A stretch of 64,000 nt of DNA from Candidatus Epilinea brevis. Its GTDB lineage: Bacteria; Chloroflexota; Anaerolineae; Epilineales; Epilineaceae. Positions within the stretch are counted from its first letter, which is position 1, and every line of letters begins with the position of its first letter. The notes below the pieces were generated by a model that had not been told where the DNA came from, searched no databases, and was given only the letters and a program-made list of their open reading frames with translations. The position numbers and the translations under genes were made by a program. The stretch spans positions 68,328 to 132,327 of the forward strand of contig JADJUE010000007.1 in assembly GCA_016710785.1 (NCBI GenBank). Reading direction: 5' to 3'. Shown in pieces: positions 61,077 to 64,000 of the stretch.

Positions 61077-61170
61077 GCCCGCCGAGCAGCGACGATCCAC
61101 CCGCGTAGCGCGAATTTCCGATCGCGGGCAGCCGCGCGCATCATGGGTGGCCGTAGTTACGGAGGTTCCC

Positions 61171-63807
61171 GTGTCCACCCACCCTCGCTCGCCGGCCGCC
61201 CTCACCCTTCCCCTGGATTCTCCCCGGGCCAACCTCGCCACCGTAGGGGGCAAGGGCGCCTCGCTGGCCCGTCTCGCCGCGGCCGGCCTGCCCGTGCCGC
61301 CGGGCTTCCACGTGACCACCGAGGCCTACCGGTCCTTTGTGGCGGCCAACCATCTTGGCGAGGTCATCCTTGGCCGCGCGCGGCGCGTCGGCCGATGACC
61401 CGGCCTCGCAGACCCGGGCCGCGGCGGTCATCGGGGCGCTCATCGCCCAGGGCGACCTGCCGCTCGAGATCAGCGAGGCCTTGCGCGACGCCTATGCCGA
61501 ACTCGGCGACCCCGACCTGGCCGTCGCCGTTCGGTCGTCGGCGACGGCGGAGGACCTGCCGGAGCTGTCCTTCGCCGGCCAGCAGGAGTCCTACCTTAAC
61601 GTCCGCGGCGCCGAGGCGGTCATCGCGGCCGTCCAGCGCTGTCGGGCCTCTCGCTGGTTTTCGCCTTAGACGGCGCGGGCCATCAACTACCGCGCGCGAC
61701 GAGATCCGACCCGCCGAGCTGAGCCTGGCGGTCGTCGTCCAGCGGCTGGTGCCGGCCGAGGTGGCGGGCATCCTGTTCACCGCAAACCCGCTCTCCGGCG
61801 CGCGGGACGAGGTGATGATCAACGCCGCCTGGGGCTGGGCGAGGCCATCGTTAGCGGCCAGGTGACCCCGGACAGCTTCGTCGTCGACAAGGGGACCCAG
61901 CGGATCCGCAGCGCCGAGATCGCGGACAAGACCGTCCAGACCACGCGCAGGGCCGAAGGCGCGCGAAGCGCCGGTGCCGGCGGCGCGGCGCCGGGCATCC
62001 TCGCTCTCAACCGAGCAGGTCGCCGACCTGACGCGGCTCGCGATCCAGTCGAGGCGCTCTACAGCCACCCGTGGACGTCGAATGGGCCATCGCCGACGGC
62101 GCGATCGCCATCGTCCAGGCCCGCCCATCACCGCCCTGCCCGCGCCGCGCTCTGCCTGGACTGGACGCCGCCGAGCCCGACGGGCCGCTATGCCCGCGGG
62201 AGCGTCATCGAGGCTGCTGCCCGAGCCGCTCTCGACCTATTCGAGAGCATGGCCCTGCCACGCGGAAGAACCGGGCGATGGACGACCTCATGGGCCAGAT
62301 CGGTTTCCAAGCGCTTCCTGAGGACGCTCACGACCCTGGTGACGATCAACGGCTTCGCCTACTACGACTATTCGATGACGGCGCGCGAGACGGTCGGCTT
62401 GCTGGCCACCTTCCTCTTCAATCCCCGGGCGCTGGCGCTTTCCTGCGGCGTGCCCGTACGCGGTGGGCGGACGAGGCGCGGCCGCGCTACCACGGCGGGT
62501 CGTGGCCCGCCTGGCCGAGGTCGACGCGTCGACGGCTCCGCCGCCCGCCTCCTGGTGGACGCCGAGGGGCCATCGTCGATGCCGCGGCGGACTACTACCT
62601 GACGATCCAGAGCGGCATCCTGCCCGTCGCCTACATGGGCGAGGCGGCGTTCACGGTGGCCTACGGCAAACTGGCCAGGCGCGAGGGCGATCCGCCGGCC
62701 CTGACCTACCTCCTGGGCTTCGACAGCGAGCCGATCCGCGCCGAGAAGGCGCTGTTCGACCTGGCCGAATGGGCGCGCGCCCACCCCGACCTGGCGGCGT
62801 TGCTCGGGCGCCTGCCCCCTCCGAGATCGCCGCCGCGCTCGACGGCGCGTCGGCGCCCGGCGTGGCCCTGAGGTCTGGCAGGCCTTCACGACGCGCTTCT
62901 CCGCGCATCTCGGCCGCTACGGTGACGCCATCTACGACCTGGACTTCAGCAAGCCGCTGCCGGCCGATGACCCGGCGCCGCTGCTGGAGGCCCTCAAGTC
63001 CTTTGTGGCCGGCGACGCGCGCAGCCCTTACCTGCGGCAGGCCGCGTCCACGGCGGCGCGCGAAACCGCGACGGCCGCCTTGCTGGTGCGCCTGCGAGGC
63101 CCGCGCGGCCGCTTGCTGCGCTGGCTGCTGGGCGGGGCCCAGACCTTCGCCCCGCTCCGCGAGGACGCCCTGGCCGATGTCGGCCTCGGCTCGCTGCTGC
63201 GCCGGAAGCTGCTGGCCATCGGCGCGCGAGCCGTGGCCAGCGGCGCGCCTGCCCGACGCCGACGCCATCTTCTGGCTGAGCCTCGACGAAGCGCGGGCCC
63301 TCAGCCGCGCTCGACGCCGGCACGCCGGCCGATACCCGTCTCCAGGCCCGCGTCGCCAAACGCCGGGAGATCTTCGCCGTCCAGCGGACGGTGACGCCGC
63401 CGGTGACCTTGCCGCTGAAGGGCGGCGCGACCTTCCAGGGGCGTCGACTTCAGCCGCTTCATGCCAGCCCATTCGCAGCAGGCGGATGGCCACACGTTCA
63501 AGGCATCGGCGCCAGCCCGGGGCGCGTCACTGGCCGGGCCCGCGTCATCCTGGGGCCGGGCGACTGCAAGGCCATACGCCATGGCGTTATCCTGGTCACC
63601 AAGATCACCACGCCGGCCTGGACGCCGCTCTTCGCCCTGGCCGCGGGCATCGTCACCGACGTCGGGGGACCGCTCAGCCACAGCTCGATCGTGGCCCGCG
63701 AGTACGGGATCCCGGCGGTGCTCGGGACGGGGGTGGCTACGGCGAGGGTGGCGGATGGGGTGACCATCCTGGTGGATGGGGATGCGGGGACGGTGACGGT
63801 GGTCTGA
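61171..63807 (+). pseudogene. PEP synthase/PPDK-family enzyme, many frameshifts
   Basis: GTG 61171 has GGAGG 5 nt upstream. Coding pieces jump between all three frames: NLATVGGKGASLARLAAAGL (to about 61390), AVAVRSSATAEDLPELSFAG (to about 61655), VPAEVAGILFTANPLSGARD, TPDSFVVDKGTQRIRSAEIA, LVTINGFAYYDYSMTARETV, DYYLTIQSGILPVAYMGEAA, and the swivelling phosphohistidine domain VGGPLSHSSIVAREYGIPAV near 63680. Joined they give an ATP-grasp N-domain and a PEP-utilising mobile domain, like PEP synthase or rifampin phosphotransferase. At least six shifts mean a dead gene or a local run of sequencing errors. Confidence 0.8.
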
Positions 63808-63893
63808 GCGGGGTGGGGGCGGAGGTCCCCGCAGTAGGGCCGCCCGCCCGGCCGGACATTCGGCCGTGGCTGAGGTGAGGAGACAGGAGCCAG

Positions 63894-64000
63894 ATGAGAA
63901 GCGAGTGGTGGCGTGGCCGGGCATTCATGGCGAACCATCCAGATCCTGACCTTGCCGATCCGTCGGCGGATCCGTCCCGTCGCGCGGCTGGAGCTGGCCC
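63894..64000 (+). CDS. Start of an unidentified gene, cut by window end
   Basis: ATG 63894 with AGGAG 4 nt upstream; 35 codons remain open to the edge (MRSEWWRGRAFMANHPDPDL). Too short to identify. An internal ATG at 63927 is an alternative start. Confidence 0.4.
   Translation, partial: MRSEWWRGRAFMANHPDPDLADPSADPSRRAAGAG

Overview
The window is high-GC bacterial chromosome, most likely from a Chloroflexota (Anaerolineae-like) organism, probably assembled from a metagenome. I infer this from four things. A Tad/Flp pilus locus has no visible outer-membrane secretin gene, as expected of a single-membrane cell. A mevalonate kinase / isopentenyl phosphate kinase / phosphomevalonate decarboxylase set matches the alternative mevalonate route known from Roseiflexus. 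Many exported proteins carry Thr/Pro-rich stalks followed by an L-x-L-P type motif. One or two genes have -10 boxes so close to the ATG that leaderless mRNA is likely. No rRNA, tRNA or CRISPR array was found.

Layout. 1-4.9 kb (minus): a large NACHT-HEAT-AAA NTPase coupled by ATGA overlap to a second AAA ATPase that leaves the window. 5.6-14 kb (plus): a complete Tad secretion/pilus locus (TadZ/CpaE, CpaB, CpaF, TadB, TadC, two Flp pilins, prepilin peptidase, three TadE-like pseudopilins), with a promoter and a terminator bracketing the first pilin. 14.1-16.5 kb: PhzF-family enzyme and imidazolonepropionase. 16.5-24.9 kb (minus): a 39-aa membrane peptide, a membrane protein, a flavin-reductase-like protein, the mevalonate genes, a SulP transporter and an ABC-F protein. 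24.9-28.8 kb: a desaturase, then an accessory patch in which a RAYT/IS200-like element with long inverted repeats is interrupted by a second element carrying a DUF559 endonuclease gene; then a membrane protein and an HU-like protein. 28.9 kb: a 121-bp symmetric array of three palindromes. 29-32 kb: malic enzyme, ICMT-like methyltransferase, Uma2-type nuclease. 32-47 kb: exported proteins (kelch, repetitive beta-domain, double-VWA, NHL plus double VWA), broken by a lower-GC segment with a truncated IS21 IstB and a streptomycin-kinase-like gene. 47.4-50 kb: peroxiredoxin, VOC protein, a metacaspase with Tudor-like repeats preceded by a 22-codon minigene. 50.1-53.9 kb: methyltransferase, FeeM-like N-acyltransferase and an E1-like/tryptophanase-like fusion. 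54-60 kb: polysaccharide-deacetylase-like and subtilisin-like exported proteins. 60-64 kb: VOC protein, PssA, a heavily frameshifted PEP-synthase-family gene and the start of one more gene.

The most novel candidate is the three-gene cluster at 50.1-53.9 kb: an acyltransferase of the N-acyl amino acid synthase type, an adenylating E1 domain fused to a beta-eliminating-lyase-like PLP domain, and a methyltransferase together suggest a small-molecule pathway that I do not recognise. Runners-up are the nested mobile element, the 121-bp palindrome array, and the minigene upstream of the metacaspase, which copies the translation start of the nearby peroxiredoxin gene.
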